Source: Prosthecobacter debontii (lineage in GTDB: Bacteria; Verrucomicrobiota; Verrucomicrobiia; Verrucomicrobiales; Verrucomicrobiaceae). From it: a DNA stretch of 35,494 nucleotides. Under the pieces are notes generated by a model, which was given only the letters and a program-made list of their open reading frames with translations, did no database searches and was not told where the DNA came from. Position 1 is the stretch's first letter; the number at the start of each line of letters is the position of its first letter. Shown in pieces: positions 1-8,419 of the stretch. The stretch is taken from the NCBI GenBank assembly GCA_945869695.1, contig CAMBPV010000023.1, positions 1 through 35,494 of the forward strand, given 5' to 3'. The position numbers and the translations under genes were made by a program.

Positions 1-1275
1 TGCAACCGCATCAAGGCCAAGCTCGAGCGCCTGGCTGCGGCGAATCAGCCTCCGAAGGCTGAACCGGTGCCGACGGCGCTGACGCCGGAGGAGGAGAGGA
101 TCAACCGGGCGCTGGAGAATCCGGAACTGCTGACGGTGACGCCGGAGCAGGAGGCGCCGAAAGCGCAGGCCTTTGAGCTGAACCGCTCATCGATCGTGTC
201 GGTGCTGGGCTACCACGACTTCCGGGAGCGGGGCGGCACGCCGATGATGATCGCGGCGGATAAGTTCAGGCTGCAAATGCAGGCGATCCGGGACTCGAAG
301 ATCCCGGTGATCTCGATGCGGGATCTTTTGGCCTGGAAGCGGGGGGAGAAGAACATCCCGGAAGAGTCGATCGTGATCACGATGGATGACGGCTGGGTGG
401 GGGTTTACCAGTATGCGTATCCGGTTTTGAAGGAGATGGGTTTTCCCTTCACGATCTACCTTTACAAGAAGTATGTGAACTCGGGTGGGCGCTCGCTGAC
501 GTGGGCGCAGATCCGGGAGATGATGGAGAATGGGGCTGAGGTGGGGAGCCACAGTGTGTCCCACGAGAACATGACCTCAAAGCACGGGAAGAATGATGCG
601 GCTTACCAGGAGTGGATCGTGGCGGAGCTGCGGGAGTCGAAGGAGTTTCTGGAGAAGAACCTGGGGGAGCCGATGACGTCCTTTGCCTACCCATACGGAA
701 ACCACAACGAGGACATCATGAAGGCGACGATGGAGGCGGGCTATGCTGCGGCGGTGACGGTGAGCCCCCAGAAGACGAGCTGGGACTCGGAGATGGGGAG
801 GATCAGCCGCTACATCATCCATGGCGACAGTGATACGAACTTCAAAATGGCGACGAGCTTTAACAGTCGGGGCAGTCTGGGGAGTGCGAATGTCATCGCC
901 AGTGATGCGAGGACGGAGGATGGGAGCAACCTGGTGGACCTGATGCCGAGACCGGACTCGACCATCGTGGAAAGACGCCCGCTGATCTCTGCGGGACTGG
1001 CCCGGATGGGCTCGATCGATCCGACGAGTCTGAAGATGCGCGTGAGCGGTCTGGGAGCTGTGCCGGTGACGTTTGACCCGTCCACCCTGACGGTGCGGTA
1101 TCAGCTTCCGCATAAACTGAGACGTGAAGAGTGCACGGTGACGCTGACGTTTCAGCGGACGCCGGAGATGCCTGCGGAGATCGTGAGCTGGAGATTCAAG
1201 ATCAACCTAGCCTCCAGTTACCTGCCCAACAGCTTAGAGACCCCGATGGCCGCGCCGGAGAAGGTGGGCGGCTGA
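1..1275 (+). CDS. Polysaccharide deacetylase (NodB/CE4 domain), 5' end cut off by the window
   Basis: The frame is open from base 1, so the true start and any signal peptide lie outside the window; the GTG at 67 is not needed as a start. The visible part opens with a charged Ala/Pro/Glu linker, then a NodB homology domain beginning at 'VLGYHDF'. The metal-binding Asp pair is in 'TMDDG' (379-393, usually TFDDG). The H-x3-H motif 'HSVSH' has its histidines at 550-552 and 562-564, and 'FAYPYGNHNED' is the usual third motif. By family knowledge such enzymes hydrolyse N- or O-acetyl groups from exported polysaccharides or peptidoglycan. About 120 residues after the NodB domain form a beta-rich tail ('LKMRVSGLGAVPVTFDPS') that I do not recognise; it may bind the substrate. 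Chitin-, peptidoglycan- or PNAG-type substrates cannot be told apart here. The gene ends in a strong terminator and is probably not cotranscribed with ffh. Confidence 0.85.
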   Translation, partial: CNRIKAKLERLAAANQPPKAEPVPTALTPEEERINRALENPELLTVTPEQEAPKAQAFELNRSSIVSVLGYHDFRERGGTPMMIAADKFRLQMQAIRDSKIPVISMRDLLAWKRGEKNIPEESIVITMDDGWVGVYQYAYPVLKEMGFPFTIYLYKKYVNSGGRSLTWAQIREMMENGAEVGSHSVSHENMTSKHGKNDAAYQEWIVAELRESKEFLEKNLGEPMTSFAYPYGNHNEDIMKATMEAGYAAAVTVSPQKTSWDSEMGRISRYIIHGDSDTNFKMATSFNSRGSLGSANVIASDARTEDGSNLVDLMPRPDSTIVERRPLISAGLARMGSIDPTSLKMRVSGLGAVPVTFDPSTLTVRYQLPHKLRREECTVTLTFQRTPEMPAEIVSWRFKINLASSYLPNSLETPMAAPEKVGG

Positions 1276-1281
1276 TCCCAC

Positions 1282-1316
1282 GGCGGCCTCGGAGACCGGG
1301 TGCCGCCCCGCTTTTT
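1282..1316 (+). terminator. Rho-independent terminator after the deacetylase gene
   Basis: GGCGGC (1282-1287) pairs with GCCGCC (1302-1307). Inside it CTCGG pairs with CCGGG (one G-T pair) around an AGA loop, with a single bulged T. This gives about 11 base pairs. CCGC and a run of five T follow (1312-1316). It lies 7 bases after the deacetylase stop and 76 bases before ffh. Confidence 0.7.
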
Positions 1317-1391
1317 CGGTCCGGCGGGTTTGATCATCGAACTCGTGTTTGCACCATCGGCAGGCGTGGCCTAAACATCTCCTTTCATCCC

Positions 1392-2819
1392 ATGTTTTCC
1401 CAACTGACAGACAAACTCGAGGGCGCCTTCAAGAAACTGCGCGGCCTCGGAAAGATCACTGAATCCAACATCGCCGACGCCATGCGCGAGATCCGGCTGG
1501 CACTGCTGGAGGCGGATGTGGACTTCAAGGTGACCAAGGACCTGATCGACGCTGTGACGGCGAAGGCTCTGGGAGAAGAAGTGCTGCTGAAAGTCTCGCC
1601 CGGGCAGCAGATCGTTAAGTTTTTCCACGATGAGCTGGTGAAGATTCTCGGCGGTGGAGCCACGGAGCTGGATCTGGGACATCCGCAGCGCATCCTGATG
1701 GTGGGCCTCAACGGGGCGGGTAAGACCACCAGCTCCGCGAAGCTGGCCCACTACCTGAAGAAGCAAGGCAAGCGGCCCCTGCTGATCGCGCTCGATTTGT
1801 ATCGGCCTGCGGCGGTGAAGCAACTCCAGGTGCTGGGCGAGTCTCTGGGGGTGCCGGTTTTTGCTCCCGAAGTGGGAGAGACGGATCCTGTCGTGGCCGC
1901 GCGGAAGGCGATGACCTGGCTGGAGCAGCAGGGTGGGGGAGTGGCTATTTTTGATACCGCTGGCCGCCAGGAGGTGGATGAGGCGCTGCTGGAAGAACTG
2001 CGAAAGGTGCGCGACATCGTGCAGCCGCGTGAGACCCTGCTGGTGGCGGATGCCGCCACGGGACAGCAGGCGGTGAGCGTGGCGTCCAAGTTCAAAGAGA
2101 CCATCGGCATCACGGGCCTGATCCTCACGAAGCTGGACGGTGATGCCCGAGGGGGTGCGCTGCTCTCGATGCGGCAGGTGACGAGCTGTCCGGTGAAATT
2201 CACCGGCTCGGGTGAGAAGGTGGATGCCCTGGACGTCTTCCACCCTGACCGGATGGCTCAGCGAATTTTGGGCATGGGCGATGTGGTGGGCCTGGTGGAA
2301 AAAGCGGCCGAGCAGATGGATGAAAAGGAAGCCATGCGCATGGCCAAGCGCATGCAGGAGGCGAAGTTTGACTTCAATGACTTCCTCTCCCAGATGCGCT
2401 TCATGAAGAAGCTGGGGCCGCTGGAAGGTGTGCTCGGGATGCTTCCGGGCATGGGAAAACTCAAGGGCATGGCCGGCGCGGTGGATGACAAAAAGATGAA
2501 GCACACGGAGGCGATCGTGCTCTCGATGACGGCCAAGGAGAGGTCGAACCCCGGCCTGCTCAATGGCAGCCGACGCAAGCGCGTGGCGGATGGCTCCGGG
2601 CGTCCTGTGGTCGAGGTGAATCAACTTTTGAAACAGTTCGAAATGATGCGCCAGATGATGGGGAACAAGAACATGATGGCCCAGATGATGGGCGGTCTGG
2701 CCGGTGGCGGAATGCCGAATCTGAGCGGCCTCGGTGGCATGGGCGGACGTATGCCCAAGATGGGCGGCGGTGGCGGCGGCAAGTTCCCGCGCCTCGGCGG
2801 CGGTGGGCGTCGCCGGTAG
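1392..2819 (+). CDS. ffh: Signal recognition particle GTPase Ffh (SRP54)
   Basis: A 475-residue protein of normal family length. It binds 4.5S/SRP RNA and signal sequences on the ribosome and delivers inner-membrane and secreted proteins to FtsY. Domain order: helical N domain (1-85, 'LTDKLEGAFKKLRG'), GTPase G domain with P-loop 'GLNGAGKTT' (105-113), 'DTAGRQ' (188-193) and 'TKLDGD' (246-251), then a Met-rich M domain from about residue 325 with 'GSGRPVVEVNQLLKQF'. The end is a Gly/Met/Arg-rich tail. Start choice: ATG 1392 gives the standard 'MFSQLTDKLEGAF' beginning. The frame stays open upstream into the deacetylase gene, but that extension has no Ffh homology and crosses the terminator. 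No Shine-Dalgarno sequence is visible. 'GLN' instead of the common 'GLQ' in the P-loop and Q193 after 'DTAGR' (often L) are mild deviations. Confidence 0.97.
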   Translation: MFSQLTDKLEGAFKKLRGLGKITESNIADAMREIRLALLEADVDFKVTKDLIDAVTAKALGEEVLLKVSPGQQIVKFFHDELVKILGGGATELDLGHPQRILMVGLNGAGKTTSSAKLAHYLKKQGKRPLLIALDLYRPAAVKQLQVLGESLGVPVFAPEVGETDPVVAARKAMTWLEQQGGGVAIFDTAGRQEVDEALLEELRKVRDIVQPRETLLVADAATGQQAVSVASKFKETIGITGLILTKLDGDARGGALLSMRQVTSCPVKFTGSGEKVDALDVFHPDRMAQRILGMGDVVGLVEKAAEQMDEKEAMRMAKRMQEAKFDFNDFLSQMRFMKKLGPLEGVLGMLPGMGKLKGMAGAVDDKKMKHTEAIVLSMTAKERSNPGLLNGSRRKRVADGSGRPVVEVNQLLKQFEMMRQMMGNKNMMAQMMGGLAGGGMPNLSGLGGMGGRMPKMGGGGGGKFPRLGGGGRRR

Positions 2820-2852
2820 TCTCTGGCCCAACTCAGCATCCTGACTCTCCCA

Positions 2853-3914
2853 GTGAATCCCCCGACCTCAACCACGCTCGAAAACCAGGTCCTCCGTGTC
2901 GGCGTCGCCGGTGTGGGAGCCATTGGCAAAAATCATGCCCGCATCATGGCGGAGCTGGCCGCCGCCAGCGGTGGGCGGCTTCAGTTCACGGCCATCTTTG
3001 ATGCCGATGCCACCCGAGCCGAGGGCCTGGCCGCGAGCTACAAGACCCAGGCCGTTTCATCCCTGGCTGAGTTTGCGACCCTCGTGGATGCGGCCACCGT
3101 CGCGGTGCCCACGGTTTACCACCGGGAGGTCGCGGGTTTTCTTTTGGAGAAGAGCAAGCATGTGCTCGTGGAGAAACCGATCACGGAGATCCTGGCTGAG
3201 GCCGAGGCACTCATCGAGCTGGCCCGCGCAAAGAATGTGATCCTTCAGGTCGGGCACATCGAGCGTTTCAATCCGGTGCTCAAGAACATCGAGCAGCAGA
3301 TGAACAACCCGCGCTTCATCGAGTCCACCCGGCTCTCGCCGTATCCGGGGCGGAGTCTCGATGTGGGTGTGGTGCTGGATGTGATGATCCACGATCTGGA
3401 GATCATCCTGCATCTGGTGAAGTCCCCGTGGGTCAGTGTGGATGCCGTGGGCGTGCCCATCCTGAGCAAGCGGGAAGACATCGCCAATGTGCGCATCCGC
3501 TTTGAAAACGGCTGCGTGGCCAATATCACCGCCAGCCGCATCAGCCAGGAAAAGGTGAGGAAGATCCGCGTGTTTCAAAACGACGCCTATCTCTCGCTCG
3601 ACTACCAGAAACAGGAAGGCTACGTCCTCCGTCTGGCGGGCGAGGGGGAGAAGGAAAGCTCCATGCTGGGCAAGCTCCTCGGGCTGGCCACGGACTCCAC
3701 CATCGTCACGGAATTTGCAGGACAAAAGATCGTGCGCGAGCCAGTGCCCGTGGAGAAAGATGAGCCGCTCAAACTGGAGCTGGCGTCTTTTGTCGAATGC
3801 GCGCGTCAGGGTAAGCGGCCCATGGTCTCCGGTCAGGAGGCTACCGAGGCGCTGCGACTCGCTCTGGAAATCACGCGACAGATTGAAAAGAGTCAGCCTC
3901 AACTCCAAGCATGA
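2853..3914 (+). CDS. Gfo/Idh/MocA-family NAD(P)-dependent sugar oxidoreductase, lpxB-linked (GnnA-like?)
   Basis: A 353-residue protein starting at GTG 2853, with no other in-frame start near the Rossmann fold. The N-terminal dinucleotide-binding motif is 'GVAGVGAIGKNHARIM'. The conserved 'VEKPI' carries the family lysine, followed by 'GHIERFNPV' and a C-terminal alpha/beta domain with 'IHDLEIILHLV'. The stop overlaps the lpxB start (ATGA at 3911-3914), so the two are translationally coupled. Members of this family linked to lipid A genes include GnnA, which oxidises the 3-OH of UDP-GlcNAc so that GnnB can aminate it, giving amide-linked acyl chains on lipid A. The lpxB coupling makes that role attractive, but no gnnB-type aminotransferase sits beside it. 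The DegT protein at 15998-17107 is in a separate glycan operon. Family assignment is secure; the substrate is inference. Confidence 0.85.
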   Translation: MNPPTSTTLENQVLRVGVAGVGAIGKNHARIMAELAAASGGRLQFTAIFDADATRAEGLAASYKTQAVSSLAEFATLVDAATVAVPTVYHREVAGFLLEKSKHVLVEKPITEILAEAEALIELARAKNVILQVGHIERFNPVLKNIEQQMNNPRFIESTRLSPYPGRSLDVGVVLDVMIHDLEIILHLVKSPWVSVDAVGVPILSKREDIANVRIRFENGCVANITASRISQEKVRKIRVFQNDAYLSLDYQKQEGYVLRLAGEGEKESSMLGKLLGLATDSTIVTEFAGQKIVREPVPVEKDEPLKLELASFVECARQGKRPMVSGQEATEALRLALEITRQIEKSQPQLQA

Positions 3915-5038
3915 GCCAGCTTTTTATCATCGCGGGTGAAGTCAGTGGCGACACCCATGCATCCGGCGTCATCCGTGAGCTTAAAGCGCTCCGCCCCGAC
4001 TCGCGTTTCTCGGGTCTCGGAGGTCCGCGCATGGTCGAGGCCGGCGGGCAGGGGATCGAGGACTGGCTCGCAGACGCTGCGGTGCTCGGGCTCTGGGAAG
4101 TGCTGAAAAACTACGGCTACTTCCGCCGGAAGTTCGCCGAGACGCTGGCGCGCATCCGAGCGCAGAAGCCCGATGCCGTGGTGCTGGTGGACTACCCCGG
4201 GTTTAACCTCCGTGTGGCCAAAGCACTGCGCCGCGCCAAATACGCAGGCAAGATTATTTATTACATCAGCCCTCAAGTCTGGGCGTGGAAAAAAGGTCGG
4301 ATCAAGACCATGGCCAAGGTGCTGGATCTCATGATCTGCATCTTCCCTTTTGAAAAGGAACTCTACGAAGCCTCCGGCCTGCACACCGAGTTTGGCGGGC
4401 ATCCCATGGTGGATCGGATGGCGAGCTTCCGGAAAAAATGGAGTCGTGAGCCGAAGCTCGTGGGCTGGTTTCCTGGCAGCCGCACGCATGAGGTGAGACG
4501 CATTTTCCCCATCATGCTCGAAGCCTCGCGCGCCATCCTGCTCGCCGTGCCGGATGCACGCTTCGCCGTCTCCGCAGCCAATGAAGCGCTCGCCTCCGAG
4601 ATGCGGGAAATGATGGACCGCGCGGGCATGCCCGAGGCGCGGCGCTGGATCGAGACGGGTGCTGCCTATGACCTCATGCAGCGCGCCGAAGTGGGAGCCG
4701 TGGCCTCAGGCACGGCCACCTTGGAGGCCGCCTGTTTCAGTCTGCCGTATGTTTTGGTTTACCGGGTGAACCCCCTCACCTACGCCGTCGGAAAGCGGGT
4801 CGTGAGCATCGATCGCCTCGGCATCGTGAACATCCTGGCCGGGCGTGATGTCGTGAAAGAGCTGATCCAGCACGACCTCGAAGCCCCCCGTTTGGCGCAG
4901 GAAATGGCAGACCTCCTCCTGGATGAAGCACGCCGAAAGGCCCTCGTGGCCGACCTCCAGAGCGTGGTCTCAACTCTCGGTCAATCTGGCGCGTATCATC
5001 GCACGGCATCGCTGATTGCGTCATGCCTTGAGTCATGA
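3911..5038 (+). CDS. lpxB: Lipid-A-disaccharide synthase LpxB
   Basis: A 375-residue GT19 glycosyltransferase. It condenses UDP-2,3-diacylglucosamine with lipid X (2,3-diacylglucosamine 1-phosphate) to make the beta-1,6 disaccharide of lipid A at the inner face of the cytoplasmic membrane. Evidence: the signature 'AGEVSGD' at residues 8-14, 'GLGGPRM', 'DYPGFNLRVAKALR', 'YYISPQVWAWKKGRI', 'IFPFEKELY', the UDP-sugar site region 'GSRTHEVRRIFP' and 'ASGTATLEAACFSLPYVLVYR'. The length is normal. It overlaps the upstream oxidoreductase and the downstream anchored protein by four bases each (ATGA), so all three are probably made from one message. Presence of lpxB indicates an outer membrane with lipid A. 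Confidence 0.97.
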   Translation: MSQLFIIAGEVSGDTHASGVIRELKALRPDSRFSGLGGPRMVEAGGQGIEDWLADAAVLGLWEVLKNYGYFRRKFAETLARIRAQKPDAVVLVDYPGFNLRVAKALRRAKYAGKIIYYISPQVWAWKKGRIKTMAKVLDLMICIFPFEKELYEASGLHTEFGGHPMVDRMASFRKKWSREPKLVGWFPGSRTHEVRRIFPIMLEASRAILLAVPDARFAVSAANEALASEMREMMDRAGMPEARRWIETGAAYDLMQRAEVGAVASGTATLEAACFSLPYVLVYRVNPLTYAVGKRVVSIDRLGIVNILAGRDVVKELIQHDLEAPRLAQEMADLLLDEARRKALVADLQSVVSTLGQSGAYHRTASLIASCLES

Positions 5039-5805
5039 GCCAAAACGAGAAGCCCACCCAACCCGCCGACCCCGGCAGATGGATCCGTCGGATGATCATC
5101 GGCCTCCCTGTGGGCACCGTCATTCTCGGCATCGCTTCTTTTGCGATCTACTTTGATAACAAAGAGCGGAAAGAACAGCGGACCTACCGCCACGCCCTCG
5201 CCCTGAGGCGGGATGTGAACGAGGCCGACCTCCAGCGGCGGCTCGACGTGATCACCGAAGCCTCCCGCCAGTCGCCAGAGGATCGACGGCTCGCCCTCGT
5301 CGGATTTACCGAGTCCTCACTGAGTCCTGAAAACATGGGTTACGATGTGAAGACCTTGAACTGGAAAGAGCAGGGAGCCGAGCGCACGGCCATCACCGCT
5401 GCGGTTCTCGGATCCCGCCGCCCGACGGACGTCGTTTTAGTGGTCACCGGATTCGCAGGCGAGATTCGGGATGACCCCGCACTCTCCCTTCTCCTCGCCG
5501 TTGCCCATTCCATGACCGGCGTCCCTCGTATCAAGACACTGCAGTTTGTCGCCATGGATGCCTCACCCAGCGCAGAGGCCGCTGGTTGGACTGAGCTGAG
5601 TGCGCAGCTCCGCAGTTCCAAAAGCCGGGTCACCCAACTCGTCATCCTCGGCGATTCCTGCCGGCTTGCGGCCGAGAAATGGGCTGCGCAGAGCGGCATC
5701 ACTGTCATTACTCATCAGCCCATTCCCTCGACCCAGGTGACAGCTCTCATGACAGAGGCGCAGACTCTTATCAGCACCCTGACCAACGCCGCCGATCGGC
5801 TTTGA
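5035..5805 (+). CDS. Membrane-anchored protein of unknown function, possible degenerate M28 peptidase fold
   Basis: A 256-residue protein whose start overlaps the lpxB stop (ATGA at 5035-5038). Residues 1-20 are polar, followed by one transmembrane segment ('MIIGLPVGTVILGIASFAIYF') and an extracytoplasmic domain of about 210 residues. The pattern 'YDVKTLNW...ERTAITAAVLG...DVVLVVTGFAGE...DDPALSLLLAVAHSM...LQFVAMDA' follows the strand-helix order of M28 aminopeptidases, in which an 'I-GAHYDS' strand is followed by the metal-site region and a helix. The metal-binding His and Asp residues are not recognisable, so it would be inactive as a zinc peptidase. The fold suggestion is an eye-based inference. 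The coupling to lpxB suggests work in the envelope, but no function can be named. Confidence 0.7.
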   Translation: MSQNEKPTQPADPGRWIRRMIIGLPVGTVILGIASFAIYFDNKERKEQRTYRHALALRRDVNEADLQRRLDVITEASRQSPEDRRLALVGFTESSLSPENMGYDVKTLNWKEQGAERTAITAAVLGSRRPTDVVLVVTGFAGEIRDDPALSLLLAVAHSMTGVPRIKTLQFVAMDASPSAEAAGWTELSAQLRSSKSRVTQLVILGDSCRLAAEKWAAQSGITVITHQPIPSTQVTALMTEAQTLISTLTNAADRL

Positions 5806-5903
5806 GAATGCGCCGCGCGAGGAGGCTGACTTCAACTCGGGATGGGATTTTAATGATCCGGGAGTGAGGTTGGTCCGGCCTGTCTTGCTGCTGAGGGGAT
5901 GGT

Positions 5904-8411
5904 GTGCAATGGATGGGGCGTCTCATGTCCGACCACCCGCTGCTACGCCGCCTTCCGAAATCACCCGACTGCTCCAATGATGAGCTGCTGGCGGCGTTTT
6001 TGGACTATGTGACGGAGAAGGAACTGGAGCTGTATCCGGCTCAGGAGGAGGCGATCCTGGAGCTGTTTGATGATCGGAATGTGATCCTGAATACGCCAAC
6101 GGGGTCCGGGAAGTCCTTGGTGGCCACGGCGATGCATTTTCGGTCACTGGCGAAGGGGCGTAGGTCCGTTTACACCTGCCCTATCAAGGCGCTGGTGAAT
6201 GAAAAGTTCCTGGCTCTGTGCCGCGACTTTGGCCCGGAGAATGTGGGGATGGCGACGGGGGATGCGACGGTGAATCGAGAGGCTCCGATCCTGTGCTGCA
6301 CGGCGGAGATTCTGGCCAATTACGCGCTGCGTGACGGCGATGAGGCTCCGTTCCGCGAAGTGATCATGGATGAGTTTCATTACTACTCCGACAAGGAGCG
6401 CGGGGTGGCGTGGCAGGTGCCGCTGCTGACGATGGGGAGGTCCCGTTTTCTGCTGATGTCCGCGACGATGGGAGGGACGGAGTTTTTCAAAGAAGGGCTG
6501 ACCCGGCTGACGAGTGCGGAGACGACGGTGGTTTCATCCGCGGTGCGGCCGGTGCCGCTGGAGTTTAGCTATGTGCAGACCTCGGTGGATGTGACGCTTC
6601 AGGAGTTGGTGGAGGGCAACAAGGCACCCGTGTATCTGGTCCACTTCTCTCAGAATGATGCGGCTCAAGCGGCGCAGGATCTGATGAGTCTGAATTTTTG
6701 CACCTCGGGTGAAAAGGCGATGATCAAGGAGGTGATGGCGGGGGCGCAGTTCACGAGTCCCTATGGCAAAGAGGTGAAGAAATTTCTGAGCCACGGCATT
6801 GGCATTCATCACGCCGGGCTGTTGCCAAAGTATCGCGTGCTGGTGGAAAAGCTGGCGCAGCGTGGGCTGCTGAAAGTAATCTGCGGCACGGATACGCTCG
6901 GGGTGGGGGTCAATGTGCCGATCCGCACCGTTCTGCTGACACGACTGAGCAAGTATGGCGGCGAGAAGGTGGCGATGCTGACGGCGCGTGATTTTCATCA
7001 AGTCACGGGTCGTGCGGGACGGCGTGGTTTTGATGAGGTAGGCTATGTGGTCTGCCAGGCTCCAGAGCACGTGGTGGAGAATGCCAAGATGGAGGCGAAG
7101 GCTGCGGGTGATGTGAAGAAGATGCGGAAGATGGTGAAGAAAAAGCCGCCCGAGGGATTTGTGGGCTGGAGTGAGGACACCTTCAAAAAATTACAGGGCG
7201 CGACGCCGGAGCCGCTGGTCTCCCGTTTCCAGGTGACGCACGGGATGCTGCTCCAGGTGCTGAGTCGGTCGGGTGATGGATGCGCGGCGATGCGGCAGAT
7301 CATCGAAGACTCCCATGAGACGGCGAAGGCGAAGAAAGAACAGGTGAAACGTGCGTGGCAGCTTTTCAAAGCGCTGGCCCAACGCAGGATCGTGGAGATC
7401 ATTCCGACTGCCGAGCGAGGAGCCGAGGGCACGAAGCTGCGGCTGAATGTGGAGCTGCAGGATGACTTCTCTCTGAACTACGCGCTGTCGCTCTACCTCA
7501 TCGACACGCTGGCGCTGATCGATCCTGCCTCGCCGACTTATGCGACGGATGTGATGACTCTGTGCGAGTCCATTCTCGAAAACCCGGACATCATTTTACG
7601 CAAGCAACTCGATGAGGTGAAGACGGAGGCGATGACGGCGATGAAGAATGAAGGTGTGCCGTTCGAGGAGCGCATCGCAAAACTGGAGGAGTTGGAGTAT
7701 CCCAAGCCATGCCGCGATTTTATCTACCGAACCTTCAATGCCTTCAGTGATGCGCATCCGTGGGTGGGCCAGGAAAACATCCGGCCCAAGAGCATCGCGA
7801 GGGAGATGTTTGAAAACTTCCGCAGTTTCGCGGATTACATCAATGACTATGATCTGCACCGCGCGGAAGGCGTGCTGCTGAGGCACCTTTCGAGCGTGCA
7901 CAAGGTGCTGGTGCAGACGGTGCCGGACACTTTCAAGAATGAAGCGGTGCAAGAGATGGAGGCGTGGATCGCGGGAGTCTTGAGAGGGACGGACTCCAGC
8001 CTTCTGGATGAATGGGAGAAGCTGCGTGATCCCGACTACAAGCCGGATGAGGTGGCGGAAAAACCGATCGAAGCGCCGGATATCACGCGGAACAAAAGGG
8101 AGTTCACCGCACTGATCCGCAACGAGATTTTCCGTTTTCTCCAGCAACTGATCATGGGAACGATCGCCCCTTCCGAAATGGAAGCCTACTACGTGGATCA
8201 TGAACGAATCCGTCTGGACAACGAAGCCCGCAATGGCCGCCACACCTACGTGGAGCCAGGTGGGGATGCGAAGACGTGGCGGGTCTGTCAGGTGCTGGTG
8301 GACCCCGAGGAACTGAATGACTGGCAGGTCGAGTTTTCCGTGGATCTCGCGCAGGCCCGCGCGGATGGGAAACCGACGCTGGCGCTGGTGAAGATCGGAC
8401 CGGTGGCCTAG
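5904..8411 (+). CDS. DExH-box superfamily II helicase with C-terminal DUF3516 domain
   Basis: An 835-residue Ski2/Mtr4-like ATP-dependent helicase. Motif I is 'TPTGSGKS' (64-71). Motif Ia/Ib region: '[11 protein letters not shown]' and '[20 protein letters not shown]'. Motif II is 'DEFH' (156-159) and motif III 'MSATM'. Motifs IV-VI include '[12 protein letters not shown]', '[15 protein letters not shown]' and '[11 protein letters not shown]' (from 366). The C-terminal 400 residues match my recollection of the DUF3516 tail of actinobacterial helicases, which also share the '[22 protein letters not shown]' style of N-terminus. Start: GTG 5904 has an AGGGG about six bases upstream; ATG 5913 or ATG 5925 are possible and would remove 3 or 7 residues. 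By family an RNA or nucleic-acid remodeller is likely; the substrate is unknown. It ends 8 bases from the oppositely oriented haloperoxidase gene. Confidence 0.92.
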   Translation: MQWMGRLMSDHPLLRRLPKSPDCSNDELLAAFLDYVTEKELELYPAQEEAILELFDDRNVILNTPTGSGKSLVATAMHFRSLAKGRRSVYTCPIKALVNEKFLALCRDFGPENVGMATGDATVNREAPILCCTAEILANYALRDGDEAPFREVIMDEFHYYSDKERGVAWQVPLLTMGRSRFLLMSATMGGTEFFKEGLTRLTSAETTVVSSAVRPVPLEFSYVQTSVDVTLQELVEGNKAPVYLVHFSQNDAAQAAQDLMSLNFCTSGEKAMIKEVMAGAQFTSPYGKEVKKFLSHGIGIHHAGLLPKYRVLVEKLAQRGLLKVICGTDTLGVGVNVPIRTVLLTRLSKYGGEKVAMLTARDFHQVTGRAGRRGFDEVGYVVCQAPEHVVENAKMEAKAAGDVKKMRKMVKKKPPEGFVGWSEDTFKKLQGATPEPLVSRFQVTHGMLLQVLSRSGDGCAAMRQIIEDSHETAKAKKEQVKRAWQLFKALAQRRIVEIIPTAERGAEGTKLRLNVELQDDFSLNYALSLYLIDTLALIDPASPTYATDVMTLCESILENPDIILRKQLDEVKTEAMTAMKNEGVPFEERIAKLEELEYPKPCRDFIYRTFNAFSDAHPWVGQENIRPKSIAREMFENFRSFADYINDYDLHRAEGVLLRHLSSVHKVLVQTVPDTFKNEAVQEMEAWIAGVLRGTDSSLLDEWEKLRDPDYKPDEVAEKPIEAPDITRNKREFTALIRNEIFRFLQQLIMGTIAPSEMEAYYVDHERIRLDNEARNGRHTYVEPGGDAKTWRVCQVLVDPEELNDWQVEFSVDLAQARADGKPTLALVKIGPVA

Positions 8412-8419
8412 AAGAGGAG

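Noticed and set aside
1131-1391. Upstream in-frame extension of ffh
   Set aside because: It overlaps the deacetylase end and a terminator and has no Ffh-like sequence. The ATG at 1392 gives the normal protein.
1371-2831. A long open frame on the minus strand opposite ffh (486 codons)
   Set aside because: It is His/Leu/Arg-rich low-complexity, has no recognisable domain, and lies wholly antisense to a certain ffh gene. GC-biased third positions explain it.
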